NCBI RefSeq assembly: GCF_003993795.1
Contig: NZ_RWKV01000017.1
Coordinates: 372,001 to 436,000 of the forward strand
Direction of reading: 5' to 3'
Origin: Aquabacter cavernae
Lineage (GTDB): Bacteria; Pseudomonadota; Alphaproteobacteria; Rhizobiales; Xanthobacteraceae
DNA length: 64,000 nt
Shown: piece by piece, positions 45,849-56,058 of the stretch
Layout of the letters: each line of letters opens with the position of its first letter
Position numbering within the stretch: position 1 is the stretch's first letter
Notes under the pieces: generated by a model
Databases searched by the model: none
What the model was told of the DNA's origin: nothing
What the model saw: only the letters and a program-made list of their open reading frames with translations
Made by a program: the position numbers and the translations under genes

Positions 45849-47096
45849 ATGGACGGGATCACGAGACGCAGCATTCTGGCGGCCGGCGGGCTGGTGGCGG
45901 CGGGCGCCGCGGCCCACGCGGCAAGCTACGGCAACCCCAACGAGCCGCCCCAGGGCGTGATCAACACCACGGGCAATCCCTCCAGCGCCACGGATCCCGG
46001 TCCCCAGAACCCGGCGCTCGCCTCGCAGTTTCCCGACGCCTTCTCCCCGCCCCCCACGGATGTGGGCGACATGCCCATGTTCTGGGCCTCCTTCAACAAT
46101 GCCCCGCGCCGCGTGCAGAATGGCGGCTGGGCGCGCCAGGTGACCCAGTCGGACTTCGCCATCGCCACGGAGATTTCCGGCGTCAACATGCGCCTCACGC
46201 GCGGCGGCATCCGCGAGCTGCATTGGCACCAGGCGGCGGAATGGGCCTATGTGACGCGCGGCGCGGTGCGCATCACCACCATCGACGGCCAGGGCCGCGC
46301 CAATGTGGAGGACGTGGGCGAAGGCGGCCTGTGGTATTTCCCCGCCGGCCTGCCCCATTCGCTCCAGGGCATCGGCGAGGACGGGGCCGAGTTCATCCTG
46401 TGCTTCGACGACGGCATGGCGTCGGAATACAACACGCTCCTGGTCAATGAGTGGTTCGCCCACACCCCGCCCGAGGTGCTGGCGCTGAATTTCGGCGTGC
46501 CGGCGGACACCTTCGCCAAGATCCCGCTGCACGACCTCTACATCTTCCAGGGCACCATGCCCGGCCCGCTCGCCCAGGACCGGGCGCAGGCCCAGGCGGG
46601 CACCGGGGCCATGCCCAATCCCAGCGTCTTCTCCCTCTCCGGCCTCGCGCCGGTGAAGAAGACCAAGGGCGGCGAGGTGCGCATCGCCGACAGCAGCAAT
46701 TTCAAGGCGTCGTTGACCATCGCCGCCGCCTTGGTGCGGGTGCATCCCGGCGGCATGCGGGAGATGCACTGGCACCCCAATGCGGACGAGTGGCAATATT
46801 ACATCGCCGGTCAGGCCAGCATGACGGTGTTCAATACCGGCCCCAAGGCCGTGACGCAGAACTTCAAGGCCGGTGACATCGGCTATGTGAAGAAATCGCT
46901 CGGCCATTTCATCCGAAATACGGGAGACACCGACCTCGTCTTCCTGGAGGTGTTCCGCGCGCCCCAGTTCCAGAACGTGTCGCTCTCCCAGTGGCTCGCC
47001 CACACGCCTTGGCCCATGGTGGCCCAGCACCTCAATATCGACCCGGCCACGGTCGGCCGCTTCCCCGCCGACGCCCCTGCAATCGTGCCGGTCTGA
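45849..47096 (+). CDS. oxdC: Tat-exported bicupin oxalate decarboxylase
   Basis: A 415-residue bicupin with an N-terminal Tat signal (TRRSILAAGG, then AAGAAAHAAS). Each cupin has a manganese site: H125, H127, E131 and H170 in the first, H307, H309, E314 and H353 in the second. The lid loop SEYNT (192-196) keeps the glutamate that in Bacillus OxdC (SENST) supports decarboxylation over oxidation, so formate plus CO2 is the expected product. Export in folded form through Tat fits a metalloenzyme acting on periplasmic oxalate. It stands alone: no oxalate transporter or formate dehydrogenase is adjacent. A strong terminator follows. Confidence 0.9.
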   Translation: MDGITRRSILAAGGLVAAGAAAHAASYGNPNEPPQGVINTTGNPSSATDPGPQNPALASQFPDAFSPPPTDVGDMPMFWASFNNAPRRVQNGGWARQVTQSDFAIATEISGVNMRLTRGGIRELHWHQAAEWAYVTRGAVRITTIDGQGRANVEDVGEGGLWYFPAGLPHSLQGIGEDGAEFILCFDDGMASEYNTLLVNEWFAHTPPEVLALNFGVPADTFAKIPLHDLYIFQGTMPGPLAQDRAQAQAGTGAMPNPSVFSLSGLAPVKKTKGGEVRIADSSNFKASLTIAAALVRVHPGGMREMHWHPNADEWQYYIAGQASMTVFNTGPKAVTQNFKAGDIGYVKKSLGHFIRNTGDTDLVFLEVFRAPQFQNVSLSQWLAHTPWPMVAQHLNIDPATVGRFPADAPAIVPV

Positions 47097-47115
47097 CGGC
47101 GCCTCAAACGAGCTG

Positions 47116-47151
47116 AAAGGCTGCGCTCAAGATGGGGCGCAGCCTTTTTTT
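47116..47151 (+). terminator. Rho-independent terminator after oxdC
   Basis: AAAGGCTGCGC, a ten-base loop, GCGCAGCC and seven T form a clear intrinsic terminator, 20 bases after the oxalate decarboxylase stop. It separates that gene from the kdp operon, whose promoter must lie in the following 97 bp. Confidence 0.88.
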
Positions 47152-47248
47152 ATGCGGGCTTTACGTCCCTCTCCCCGTTTCGTCATGGCAGCTTTACGAT
47201 CGGTGGACGTAGGTATGAAGTTATTCCCCACGCGAGGGTTCGCAGTTC

Positions 47249-47338
47249 ATGACACTCGACATCGCCCTGGGCCTGGGACTGGCCACGGTGCTCTTCTTCT
47301 ATCTCCTGGCCGCGCTGCTCGCGCCCGAACGCTTCTGA
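47249..47338 (+). CDS. kdpF: KdpF, small subunit of the potassium pump
   Basis: A 29-residue single-helix peptide ([20 protein letters not shown] then AALLAPERF) placed 10 bp before kdpA. The length, form and position match KdpF, which stabilises the KdpABC complex in the inner membrane. It has no strong ribosome binding site of its own, which is common for this gene. It is the first gene of the kdpFABCDE operon. Confidence 0.85.
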   Translation: MTLDIALGLGLATVLFFYLLAALLAPERF

Positions 47339-47348
47339 GGAGGTCGCG

Positions 47349-49034
47349 ATGCAGGCTGACCTGTTGCAGGCGGCGCTCTATGCCGTCGTTCTCGTCGCGC
47401 TGGCCGTTCCGCTCGGCCTCTATATGGCGCGTGTCTATACCGGGGACGTGACCTTCCTCGCGCCCGTGGAAAAGACCCTTCTGGGCGCCGCGGGGGGCGG
47501 CGGGGAGCAGTCCTGGTGCACCTATGCGGTGTCCCTGCTGCTGTTCAACGCGGCGGGCTTCGCGCTGCTGCTCGCCATCCTCATGTTCCAGAACGTGCTG
47601 CCGCTGAACCCGCAGGGCTTTGACGGGCTGTCCTGGCACCTCGCCTTCAACACGGCGGTGTCCTTCGTCACCAACACCAACTGGCAGAGCTATGGCGGCG
47701 AGACCACCATGTCGAACCTCAGCCAGATGGTGGGCCTGACCACCCAGAACTTCCTCTCCGCCGCCACCGGCATGGCGCTCGCCGCCGCCGTGGCACGGGG
47801 CTTTGCGGGGCGTCAGGTGCGCACGGTCGGCAATTTCTGGACCGACATGACCCGCTCGGTGCTCTACATCCTGCTGCCCCTGTCGCTGGTGCTGGCGGTG
47901 GTGTTCGCCGCGCTGGGCATGCCGCAGACGCTGGCGGGCTCGGTGGACGCCACCACGCTGGAAGGCGCCAAGCAGACCATCGCCATCGGCCCGGTGGCCT
48001 CGCAGCTCGCCATCAAGCAGCTGGGCACGAACGGCGGCGGCTTCTTCAACGTCAATTCCGCCCATCCGTTCGAGAACCCGCTCGCCATCACCAACTATCT
48101 CTCCATGCTGGCGATCCTCGTCATCCCGGTGGCCTTCTGCTTCACCTATGGGCGCATGATCGGCGACCGGCGCCAGGGCCTCGCGCTGTTCGCGGCCATG
48201 GGCGTGCTGCTGGTGGCGGGCTTCGCCGCCCTCTATGCGGCCGAGCATGCGGGCAACCCGCTGCATGCGGCCTTTGTGGAGCCGGTGACCGGCAACATGG
48301 AAGGCAAGGAGCAGCGCTTCGGGCTCATCGGCTCGGTGCTCTGGGCCGCCACCACCACCGCCGCCTCCAACGGCTCGGTGAACGCCATGCATGATTCCCT
48401 CACCCCGCTGGCGGGGATGGTGGCCATGCTGAACATGCAGCTGGGCGAGATCGTCTATGGCGGCGTGGGCGTGGGCCTCACGGGCATGCTGCTGTTCGTC
48501 ATCATCACGGTGTTCCTGGCCGGGCTCATGGTGGGCCGCACGCCGGAATATCTGGGCAAGAAGATCGAGGCGAAGGAGGTGAAGCTCGCCGCCCTCACCT
48601 TGCTCATCATGCCCATCGGCGTGCTGGTGCTGGGTGGGCTCGCCATCGCGGTGGGCACCGCCCAAAGCTCGGTGCAGGACGCAGGGCCCCACGGCCTGTC
48701 GGAGCTGATCTACGCCTACACCTCCGCCACCGGAAACAACGGCTCGGCCTTCGCCGGCTTCAACGCCAACACACCCTGGCACAACACGTTCCTGGGGCTC
48801 GCCATGCTGCTCGGCCGGTTCGGCTACATGCTGCCGATCCTCGCCATCGCCGGTTCGCTCGGCACGAAGATGCCCGCCCCGCCCACCGCCGGAACCTTCC
48901 CCACCCACGGGACGGTGTTCGTGGTGCTGTTGGTGGCCACCATCCTCATCGTCGGCGCCCTCACCTTCCTGCCGGCGCTCGCGCTCGGCCCCATCGCCGA
49001 GCAGGTCTCCATGCTCGCCGGCACCACTTTCTGA
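47349..49034 (+). CDS. kdpA: KdpA, potassium-binding channel-like subunit
   Basis: The 561-residue subunit belongs to the potassium transporter superfamily. Four pore loops form the selectivity filter: [42 protein letters not shown] and GNNGSAFAG. The protein spans the membrane about ten times and binds K+ on the outer side before handing it on to KdpB. Length is normal. GAGG precedes the ATG, and it is followed by kdpB 11 bp later. Confidence 0.95.
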   Translation: MQADLLQAALYAVVLVALAVPLGLYMARVYTGDVTFLAPVEKTLLGAAGGGGEQSWCTYAVSLLLFNAAGFALLLAILMFQNVLPLNPQGFDGLSWHLAFNTAVSFVTNTNWQSYGGETTMSNLSQMVGLTTQNFLSAATGMALAAAVARGFAGRQVRTVGNFWTDMTRSVLYILLPLSLVLAVVFAALGMPQTLAGSVDATTLEGAKQTIAIGPVASQLAIKQLGTNGGGFFNVNSAHPFENPLAITNYLSMLAILVIPVAFCFTYGRMIGDRRQGLALFAAMGVLLVAGFAALYAAEHAGNPLHAAFVEPVTGNMEGKEQRFGLIGSVLWAATTTAASNGSVNAMHDSLTPLAGMVAMLNMQLGEIVYGGVGVGLTGMLLFVIITVFLAGLMVGRTPEYLGKKIEAKEVKLAALTLLIMPIGVLVLGGLAIAVGTAQSSVQDAGPHGLSELIYAYTSATGNNGSAFAGFNANTPWHNTFLGLAMLLGRFGYMLPILAIAGSLGTKMPAPPTAGTFPTHGTVFVVLLVATILIVGALTFLPALALGPIAEQVSMLAGTTF

Positions 49035-49045
49035 GGAGCGCACCC

Positions 49046-51091
49046 ATGTCCAAGCATGCTCCCAACGAGATCGGCCTGTTCGCGCCGGAAATCCTCAAGC
49101 CCGCCATCGTGGAATCGTTCCGCAAGCTCGACCCGCGCGGCCTCGCCCGAAACCCGGTCATCTTCGCCACCGCGCTGGTCTCGGTGCTCGCCACCTTCCT
49201 GGTGATCCAGGAAGGCATCCGGGGCGGCCCGGCCTTCTGGGTGGGCTTCCAGATCGCCGTCTGGCTCTGGTTCACCGTGCTGTTCGCCAATTTCGCGGAA
49301 GCGGTGGCGGAAGGGCGCGGCAAGGCGCGGGCGGATGCGTTCCGCGCCACCAAGTCCACCGCCCGCGCCAAGTTCCTGGCGGACCCGGCCCGGCGCGATC
49401 AGTTCACCCTGCGCGAGGTGGACCTGCTCCAGCCCGGCGACATCATCCTCGTGGAAGTGGGCGACACCATCCCCACGGACGGCGAGGTGATCGAGGGCGT
49501 TGCCTCCGTGAACGAGAGCGCCATCACGGGCGAATCCGCCCCGGTGATCCGCGAATCCGGCGGCGACCATTCCTCGGTCACGGGCGGCACCACGCTCGCC
49601 TCCGACTGGCTGGTGGTGAAGGTCACCGCCCGTCCCGGCGAGACCTTCCTCGACAAGATGATTTCGCTGGTGGAAGGCGCCAAGCGGCAGAAGACGCCCA
49701 ATGAGATCGCCCTCAACATCCTGCTGGCGAGCCTCACCTTGGTGTTCCTGTTCGTGGTGGTGACGCTGCCCTTCTTCGCGGCGTGGTCGGGAACCACCAT
49801 TCCCACCATCTACCTCATCGCTTTGTTCGTGACGCTCATTCCCACCACCATCGGCGGCCTGCTCTCGGCCATCGGCATCGCGGGCATGGATCGCCTCGTG
49901 AAGGCGAACGTCATCGCCAAGTCCGGCCGCGCGGTGGAGGCGGCGGGCGACATCGACGTGCTGCTGCTGGACAAGACCGGCACCATCACCTTCGGCAACC
50001 GCATGGCGGATGCCTTCGAGCCCGCCCCCGGCGTCACCGAGCAGGAACTGGCGGAAGCCGCCTGGCTCGCCTCGCTGGCCGACGACACGCCCGAGGGCAA
50101 GTCCATCGTGGATCTCGCCGCGCGCAAGTTCGGCCTCGCCGAGGACGGGCGGGCCACCTCCGGCACCTTCGTGCCCTTCACCGCCCAGACCCGCATGTCG
50201 GGCGTGGACCTGCCGGACGGCACCGCCATCCGAAAGGGCGCGGGCGATGCCATGCGCAAGATGGCGGGCGTGCCCCTGGACGCCCAGGTGGAAGGCGTCA
50301 TCAAGCGCATCGCCTCGGCCGGCGGCACGCCGCTGGTGGTGGCCAGCGGCACCCGCATCATGGGCGTGGTCTATCTGAAGGACATCGTGAAGCCCAATAT
50401 CCGCGAGCGGTTCGCGGAGCTGCGGCGCATGGGCATCCGCACCGTGATGATCACGGGCGACAATCCCCTCACCGCCGCCGCCATCGCCGCCGAGGCGGGC
50501 GTGGACGACTTCCTCGCGGAGGCCACCCCGGAGCGCAAGCTGGAACTGATCCGCAAGGAGCAGACGTCCGGCCGCCTCGTCGCCATGTGCGGCGACGGCT
50601 CCAACGACGCCCCGGCGCTCGCCCAGGCGGACGTGGGCGTCGCCATGAATTCCGGCACCCCGGCCGCCAAGGAGGCGGGCAACCTCATCGATCTCGACAG
50701 CGACCCCACGAAGCTCATCGAGATCGTGCTGGTGGGCAAGCAATTGCTCATCTCGCGCGGGGCGCTCACCACCTTCTCCATCGCCAATGACGTGGCGAAA
50801 TACTTCGCCATCCTCCCGGCGCTGTTCGTGGCCGCCTATCCGGGCCTCGCGGCGCTGGACATCATGGGGCTGGGCACGGCCCAGTCGGCCATTCTCTCCG
50901 CCATCATCTTCAACGCGCTGGTCATCATCGCGCTGATCCCCATCGCCTTGAAGGGCGTCGCCTACAAGCCCTCCTCCGCCTCGGCGCTGCTCTCGCGCAA
51001 CCTCGCCATCTATGGCGTGGGCGGGCTCATCGTTCCCTTCGTCGGCATCAAGCTCATCGACCTCATCGTCGATCTGCTCCACCTCGTCTGA
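49046..51091 (+). CDS. kdpB: KdpB, P-type ATPase subunit
   Basis: The 681-residue ATPase drives K+ uptake. The phosphorylated aspartate is D309 in [11 protein letters not shown], the TGE motif is in [13 protein letters not shown], the hinge is [17 protein letters not shown], and the membrane segment [10 protein letters not shown] supplies the ion path. Length and order are standard for the KdpFABC complex. It follows kdpA by 11 bp and precedes kdpC by 10 bp, each with a GAGG-type site. Confidence 0.96.
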   Translation: MSKHAPNEIGLFAPEILKPAIVESFRKLDPRGLARNPVIFATALVSVLATFLVIQEGIRGGPAFWVGFQIAVWLWFTVLFANFAEAVAEGRGKARADAFRATKSTARAKFLADPARRDQFTLREVDLLQPGDIILVEVGDTIPTDGEVIEGVASVNESAITGESAPVIRESGGDHSSVTGGTTLASDWLVVKVTARPGETFLDKMISLVEGAKRQKTPNEIALNILLASLTLVFLFVVVTLPFFAAWSGTTIPTIYLIALFVTLIPTTIGGLLSAIGIAGMDRLVKANVIAKSGRAVEAAGDIDVLLLDKTGTITFGNRMADAFEPAPGVTEQELAEAAWLASLADDTPEGKSIVDLAARKFGLAEDGRATSGTFVPFTAQTRMSGVDLPDGTAIRKGAGDAMRKMAGVPLDAQVEGVIKRIASAGGTPLVVASGTRIMGVVYLKDIVKPNIRERFAELRRMGIRTVMITGDNPLTAAAIAAEAGVDDFLAEATPERKLELIRKEQTSGRLVAMCGDGSNDAPALAQADVGVAMNSGTPAAKEAGNLIDLDSDPTKLIEIVLVGKQLLISRGALTTFSIANDVAKYFAILPALFVAAYPGLAALDIMGLGTAQSAILSAIIFNALVIIALIPIALKGVAYKPSSASALLSRNLAIYGVGGLIVPFVGIKLIDLIVDLLHLV

Positions 51092-51101
51092 GGAGAGAGA
51101 C

Positions 51102-51704
51102 ATGTCTCAGATCCGGGCCACCCTGGTTCTCCTGGCCGTATTCACGCTGCTGACCGGCATCGCCTACCCGCTCGCCATCACCGGGATCGCCGAAGCGGTC
51201 TTCCCGGCGAAGGCCAAGGGCTCGCTGGTCGAGGTCAACGGAACGGTGGTGGGCTCGCGCCTCATCGGCCAGTCCTTCACCTCGGACCGCTATTTCCACG
51301 GCCGCCCCTCGGCCACTTCGGGCACGGATCCCAACGACCCGTCCAAGACCGTGGAGCAGCCCTATAACGCCGCCGCCTCCACGGGCTCCAACCTCGCCCC
51401 CACCAGCAAGTCGCTGGCGGAGGCGGTGGCCGCCCGCGCCCAGGCGTTGGGCCCCGGCCGCCAGCCGGCGGACCTCGTGACCGCCTCCGGCTCGGGCCTC
51501 GACCCCCATATCAGCCCCGCCGGCGCCTATGCGCAGGTGGAGCGGGTGGCCACGGCCCGCAAGCTCGCCCCCGCCGCGGTGCGCACCCTGGTGGACAGCC
51601 GTGTGGAAGGCCGGGAATTTGGTATCCTCGGCGAACCACGGGTGAATGTGCTCGAGCTTAATCTCGCGCTCGACAAGCTCCCGCCCGGAGGCGCCGGTTC
51701 GTAA
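51102..51704 (+). CDS. kdpC: KdpC, periplasmic-facing pump subunit
   Basis: The 200-residue subunit has one N-terminal membrane helix (about 7-27, [19 protein letters not shown]) and a periplasmic domain with the family segments [19 protein letters not shown] and [19 protein letters not shown]. It assists ATP-driven K+ binding by KdpB. GAGGAGAG precedes the ATG. The gene is followed by kdpD after 3 bp. Confidence 0.95.
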   Translation: MSQIRATLVLLAVFTLLTGIAYPLAITGIAEAVFPAKAKGSLVEVNGTVVGSRLIGQSFTSDRYFHGRPSATSGTDPNDPSKTVEQPYNAAASTGSNLAPTSKSLAEAVAARAQALGPGRQPADLVTASGSGLDPHISPAGAYAQVERVATARKLAPAAVRTLVDSRVEGREFGILGEPRVNVLELNLALDKLPPGGAGS

Positions 51705-51707
51705 ACG

Positions 51708-54446
51708 ATGGTCAGCACGCCCGACATACGCCCGTCGCCGGAATCCTTCCTGGAAGCGGCGCACGCGGAAGATCCGACGCCCTCTTCGCGGGGCAAGCTG
51801 AAGATCTTCCTCGGCGCGTCGCCGGGTGTGGGCAAGACCTTCGCCATGCTGGAGGAGGCCCGCGCGCAGAAGCGCTCGGGCCTCGACGTGGTGGTGGCGC
51901 TGGTGGAGACCCACGGGCGCAGCGAGACGGCGGGCCTGCTGGCGGACCTGGAAATCCTGCCGCGCCGGCGCATCGACTATAAGGGCCAGACGCTGGGCGA
52001 GATGGACATCGACGCCCTTCTCGCCCGCAAGCCCCGCCTCGCCCTCATCGACGAATTCGCCCACACTAACGCCCCCGGCTCGCGCCATCCCAAGCGCTGG
52101 CAGGACGTGATGGAGGTGCTGGATGCGGGCATCGATGTCCTCACCACCCTCAACATCCAGCATATCGAGAGCCTGAACGACACGGTGGCACAGATCACCG
52201 GCGTGCGCGTGCAGGAGACCGTGCCCGATGCGGTGCTCGCCCGCGCGGACGCCATCGAGCTGATCGACCTGCCGCCGGAAGACCTCATCCGGCGCATGAA
52301 GGAGGGCAAGGTCTACCTGCCCCAGCAGGTGGGCCGGGCGCTGGAGAATTTCTTCAACAAGGGCAAGCTCACCGCCTTGCGCGAGATCGCGCTGCGCACC
52401 ACCGCCGGGCGGGTGGACGCGGACATGCTCGCCTTCATGCGGGACAATGCGGTGCAGGGCCCCTGGCCCGCCGAGGAACGGCTGCTGGTCTGCGTGAACG
52501 AGGCGCCGGTGGGCAAGACCCTGGTGCGGGCGGGCAAGCAGATGGCCGACCGCATGAAGATCCCCTGGATCGTCGCCACCGTCCTCACCCCCCGCCATGA
52601 CGGGCTCAACGCCACCGCCCGCCATGCCTGCCAGGACGCCATGCACCTGGCCGAGACGCTCGGCGCGGAAACGGTGACGCTGCGCGCCGAATCCGACGCG
52701 GCGGGCGAGATCCTGCGCTATGCGCGCACCCGCAACGTGACGCGCCTCGTCATCGGCCGGGCCCGCTGGCCGCGCGGCATCGTGCAGAAGCTCATGTCGC
52801 TGCTGCGCGAGCCGGTTTCCGAAAAGCTGCTGGACGGCGCCACCGACTTCGAGGTGGTGGTGGTCACGGCCAGTGCGAAGACCGAGGCCAAGCGCCGCGC
52901 CGCGCCCGCCTTCTCTCCACCTCCGTCCGTGTCCCGCTTCAGCGCCGCGACCCTGGAGGCATGTCTCGCCATCACCCTCGCCACCGTCTTCGCATGGCCC
53001 TTCTGGTCCCTGCTGCCGGTGGCCTCCATTGCCGTCATCTATCTGGTGGCGGTGCAGGTGGTGGCGTTCCGCCACGGGCTGACGGGCGCGCTGCTGGGCA
53101 GCGCGCTGGGCTTCCTGGCCTATAACTTCTTCTATACGCAGCCTTATTACTCCTTCGCCGTGGAGCAGTACGAGGCGGTGCTGGGCCTCATGGTGTTCGT
53201 CATCTCCTCGGTGGTGACGGGCCTCCTGGAGAGCCGCCTGCGGGCGCAGATCGAGAGCATGCGCGCCGCCCAGCAGCGCACCGAAACCCTGTTCGACTTC
53301 GCCCGCAAGATCGCCTCCGCCACCAAGTCCGACGATGTGCTCTGGGCCGCCGCCGCCCACAGCGCCAAGGTGCTGGAGGCGCGCATCGTCATCATGACCC
53401 CGGACGCCGCCGGGGCGCTGGAACAGGTGCAGGGCCATCCCTCCATCGAGGAAGATCTGGACCCCGCCGCGCTGGGCGCCGCGCGCTGGGCGTTCGCGCA
53501 TGCCGAGCCAGCGGGCGCGGGCACCGGCACGCTGCCCAACAGTGAGTGGCTGTTCGTGCCGCTGGCCACCGCCGCGCAGCCCTTCGGCGTCATCGGCGTG
53601 CGCTTCCTCGACCTCAAGCGCGCCACCGACCCGGAAATGAAGCGCCTGCTGCTGGCGGTGGAGGATCAGGTGGCCGTGGCCATCGAGCGCAACTGGCTGG
53701 CGGATGACCTCGCCACCGCGCGCATCGCCGCCGAGAGCGACAAGCTGCGCGCCGCCTTGCTGAATTCCGTGAGCCACGACCTGCGCACGCCGCTGGTCTC
53801 CATCATCGGCGCCGCCTCCACTTTGGCGGAAGGGGGCGAGGCCCTGGCCCCACAGGACCGGCAGGCGCTCGCGCTCACCGCCTTGGACGAGGCCCGGCGC
53901 CTCGACAGCTATGTGCAGAACCTCCTCGACATGACCCGCCTCGGCCATGGCGACCTCAAGCCCAAGCGCGCGGCGGTGGACCTGAAGGAGATTATCGGCC
54001 GGGTGCGCACGGACCTCGCCCGTATCCTGCGGCGGCACGAGATCGACATCCGCATCGCCCGCGACTTCCCCATGATCGACGTGGACCCGGTGCTGATCGG
54101 CCAGGCCCTGGCCAACGTGCTGGACAATGCCGCCAAATACGCCCCCGAGGGCAGCGCCATCACCATCGGCGCCGAGGTGGAGGGGATGCAGGCGGTGGTC
54201 AGCATCAGCGATGACGGGCCGGGCATTCCGGAGGGCGACCGGGAAAAGGTGTTCGACCTGTTCCACCGCGCCGCGCGCGGAGACGGGGCGCCGGGGGGCA
54301 CCGGCATGGGGCTCGCCATCGTGCGCGGGCTCGTGGAGGCCCATGGCGGCAGCGTCACGGCGGGGCCGGGTCCGAACGGCCACGGCACGCGCCTCGCCAT
54401 CCGCCTGCCGCTGGCGCCTCCCCCGCTTGGGGAGGACGGCCCGTGA
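51708..54446 (+). CDS. kdpD: KdpD, turgor/potassium sensor kinase
   Basis: The 912-residue kinase has the N-terminal KdpD domain (Walker A GASPGVGKT at 36-44, LIDEFAHTNAPGSRHPKRW), a universal-stress-like region (ADRMKIPWIVATVL), four membrane helices (DUF4118, about 415-510), a GAF-like segment and the HisKA/ATPase core (H-box SVSHDLRTPLVSIIG, N-box NVLDNAAKYAP, DDGPGIPEGD, GTGMGLAIVRG). It activates KdpE when K+ is low. Length is close to E. coli KdpD. The stop overlaps the GTG of kdpE as GTGA, indicating coupling. Confidence 0.95.
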   Translation: MVSTPDIRPSPESFLEAAHAEDPTPSSRGKLKIFLGASPGVGKTFAMLEEARAQKRSGLDVVVALVETHGRSETAGLLADLEILPRRRIDYKGQTLGEMDIDALLARKPRLALIDEFAHTNAPGSRHPKRWQDVMEVLDAGIDVLTTLNIQHIESLNDTVAQITGVRVQETVPDAVLARADAIELIDLPPEDLIRRMKEGKVYLPQQVGRALENFFNKGKLTALREIALRTTAGRVDADMLAFMRDNAVQGPWPAEERLLVCVNEAPVGKTLVRAGKQMADRMKIPWIVATVLTPRHDGLNATARHACQDAMHLAETLGAETVTLRAESDAAGEILRYARTRNVTRLVIGRARWPRGIVQKLMSLLREPVSEKLLDGATDFEVVVVTASAKTEAKRRAAPAFSPPPSVSRFSAATLEACLAITLATVFAWPFWSLLPVASIAVIYLVAVQVVAFRHGLTGALLGSALGFLAYNFFYTQPYYSFAVEQYEAVLGLMVFVISSVVTGLLESRLRAQIESMRAAQQRTETLFDFARKIASATKSDDVLWAAAAHSAKVLEARIVIMTPDAAGALEQVQGHPSIEEDLDPAALGAARWAFAHAEPAGAGTGTLPNSEWLFVPLATAAQPFGVIGVRFLDLKRATDPEMKRLLLAVEDQVAVAIERNWLADDLATARIAAESDKLRAALLNSVSHDLRTPLVSIIGAASTLAEGGEALAPQDRQALALTALDEARRLDSYVQNLLDMTRLGHGDLKPKRAAVDLKEIIGRVRTDLARILRRHEIDIRIARDFPMIDVDPVLIGQALANVLDNAAKYAPEGSAITIGAEVEGMQAVVSISDDGPGIPEGDREKVFDLFHRAARGDGAPGGTGMGLAIVRGLVEAHGGSVTAGPGPNGHGTRLAIRLPLAPPPLGEDGP

Positions 54447-55132
54447 GCGAGACCGCCCCGCGCATCCTGGTGATCGAGGACGAGGCGCCCATCCGGCGCT
54501 TCCTGAAGATCGTGCTCGCCAGCGCGGGCTACGAGATGCTGGAGGCCGAGCGCGGGCGCCTGGGCGTGGAGCGCGCCGCCACCTCGGCGCCGGATGCGGT
54601 GATGCTGGATCTCGGCCTGCCGGACATGGACGGCAAGGCGGTGATCGCCGCCATCCGCGACTGGTCGCAGGTGCCCATCCTCATCCTGTCGGTGCGCGAC
54701 GGGGAGACCGAGAAGATCGCCGCATTGGATGCGGGCGCCGACGACTATGTGACCAAGCCCTTCGCCACGGGCGAGCTTCTGGCGCGCCTGCGCGTGCTGC
54801 TGCGCAAGCGCGCGGCGGGCAAGGCGGAGCCTTCAGAGTTGGAGGCGGGCGCCCTGCGCGTGAGCCTCTCCGCCCGCACGGTGGCGGTGGACGGCACGGA
54901 GGTGAAGCTCACCCGCAAGGAATTCGACGTTCTCGCTTTGCTCATGCGCCATGCGGGGCGGCTGGTGAGCCATCGCCAGATCCTCACCACCGTGTGGGGA
55001 CCGGCCCATGTGGAGGACACGCACTATCTGCGCATCGCGGTGGGCCACATCCGCGACAAGCTCGGCGACGACGCGGCGGATCCCCGCTTCATCATCACCG
55101 AGCCCGGCGTCGGCTATCGCCTGAAGGCTTAG
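54443..55132 (+). CDS. kdpE: KdpE, OmpR-family response regulator
   Basis: The 229-residue regulator has a receiver (acidic EDEAP near residues 10-14; phospho-aspartate in VMLDLGLPDMDG; K in VTKPFATGE) and a winged-helix DNA-binding domain (about 130-225: VKLTRKEFDVLALLMRHAG, VWGPAHVEDTHYLRIAVGHI). It should bind the kdp promoter region upstream of kdpF. The start is a GTG that overlaps the kdpD stop by 4 bp. It ends 6 bp before the convergent reductase gene. Confidence 0.95.
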   Translation: MSETAPRILVIEDEAPIRRFLKIVLASAGYEMLEAERGRLGVERAATSAPDAVMLDLGLPDMDGKAVIAAIRDWSQVPILILSVRDGETEKIAALDAGADDYVTKPFATGELLARLRVLLRKRAAGKAEPSELEAGALRVSLSARTVAVDGTEVKLTRKEFDVLALLMRHAGRLVSHRQILTTVWGPAHVEDTHYLRIAVGHIRDKLGDDAADPRFIITEPGVGYRLKA

Positions 55133-55138
55133 GACGCC

Positions 55139-56026
55139 TCAGGCGTCCGGGGCCACCGTGTGGTTGGCCAGCAGTTCCAGCGCCTTCACCATGCCGGAAT
55201 GGTCGAGCCCGCCGCCGCCATGGGCGGCCACCGCGCTGAACAGCTGCTGGGCCAGCGCCGTGGAGGGCAAGGAGAGCCCCAGCGCCCGCGCGCCGTCCAG
55301 AGCGAGGTTCAGGTCCTTCTGGTGTAGTTCGATGCGGAAGCCGGGATTGAAGGTGCGCTTCACCATGCGCTCGCCATGCACTTCCAGGATGCGCGAATTG
55401 GCAAAGCCCCCCATGAGCGCCTGGCGCACCTTGGCCGGGTCCGCGCCCGCCTTGGACGCGAACAGCAGCGCCTCGCCCACCGCCTCGATGGTCAGCGCGA
55501 CGATGATCTGGTTCGCGACCTTCGTGGTCTGCCCGTCGCCGTTTCCGCCCACCAGCGTGATGTTCTTGCCCATCTTCTCGAACAGCGGCTTCACGGTCTC
55601 GAACGCACCCTCAGGCCCACCCACCATGATGGTCAGCGACCCCGCCTTGGCGCCCACCTCGCCGCCGGAGACCGGGGCGTCCAGATAGTCGCAGCCGAGC
55701 GCGTTGATCTTCTTCGCGAACTCCTTGGTGGCCACGGGCGAGATGGAGCTCATGTCCACCACGATCTTGCCCGCCGACAGGCCCTTCGCGACACCGCTGT
55801 CGCCGAACAGAACCGCCTCCACATGGGGCGTGTCCGGCACCATGAGGAAGATGATCTCGGCATGCCCAGCCACCTCGGCGCCATCGGCGCAGGCGATGGC
55901 GCCCTTCTCGACGAGGGCCTGCGGCACCCCGGAGCGGGACTGGGCATAGAGCGTGTGGCCGGCGGCGATAAGATGTTCCGCCATAGGCGCGCCCATGATG
56001 CCGAGCCCGATGAAACCCACCTTCAT
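55139..56026 (-). CDS. Tartronate semialdehyde reductase family protein (GarR/GlxR-like)
   Basis: A 295-residue beta-hydroxyacid dehydrogenase: Rossmann start GFIGLGIMGAPMAEHLI, substrate-binding DAPVSGGEVGAKAGSLTIMVGG, and the catalytic lysine in GNGDGQTTKVANQII. These proteins reduce tartronate semialdehyde to glycerate with NAD(P)H. It is the last gene of the TctCBA-aldolase-reductase unit, 32 bp after the aldolase, which would supply its substrate. Other family members act on 3-hydroxyisobutyrate, but the context favours the sugar-acid role. Confidence 0.88.
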   Translation of the reverse strand: MKVGFIGLGIMGAPMAEHLIAAGHTLYAQSRSGVPQALVEKGAIACADGAEVAGHAEIIFLMVPDTPHVEAVLFGDSGVAKGLSAGKIVVDMSSISPVATKEFAKKINALGCDYLDAPVSGGEVGAKAGSLTIMVGGPEGAFETVKPLFEKMGKNITLVGGNGDGQTTKVANQIIVALTIEAVGEALLFASKAGADPAKVRQALMGGFANSRILEVHGERMVKRTFNPGFRIELHQKDLNLALDGARALGLSLPSTALAQQLFSAVAAHGGGGLDHSGMVKALELLANHTVAPDA

Positions 56027-56058
56027 GCGATTTCCTATCCTTGTCTGTCGCCCGATGA

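Noticed and set aside
51063-54383. A 1106-codon minus-strand frame opposite kdpC/kdpD
   Set aside because: KdpC and KdpD are complete with all motifs on the plus strand. The minus frame has shadow composition and no ribosome binding site.
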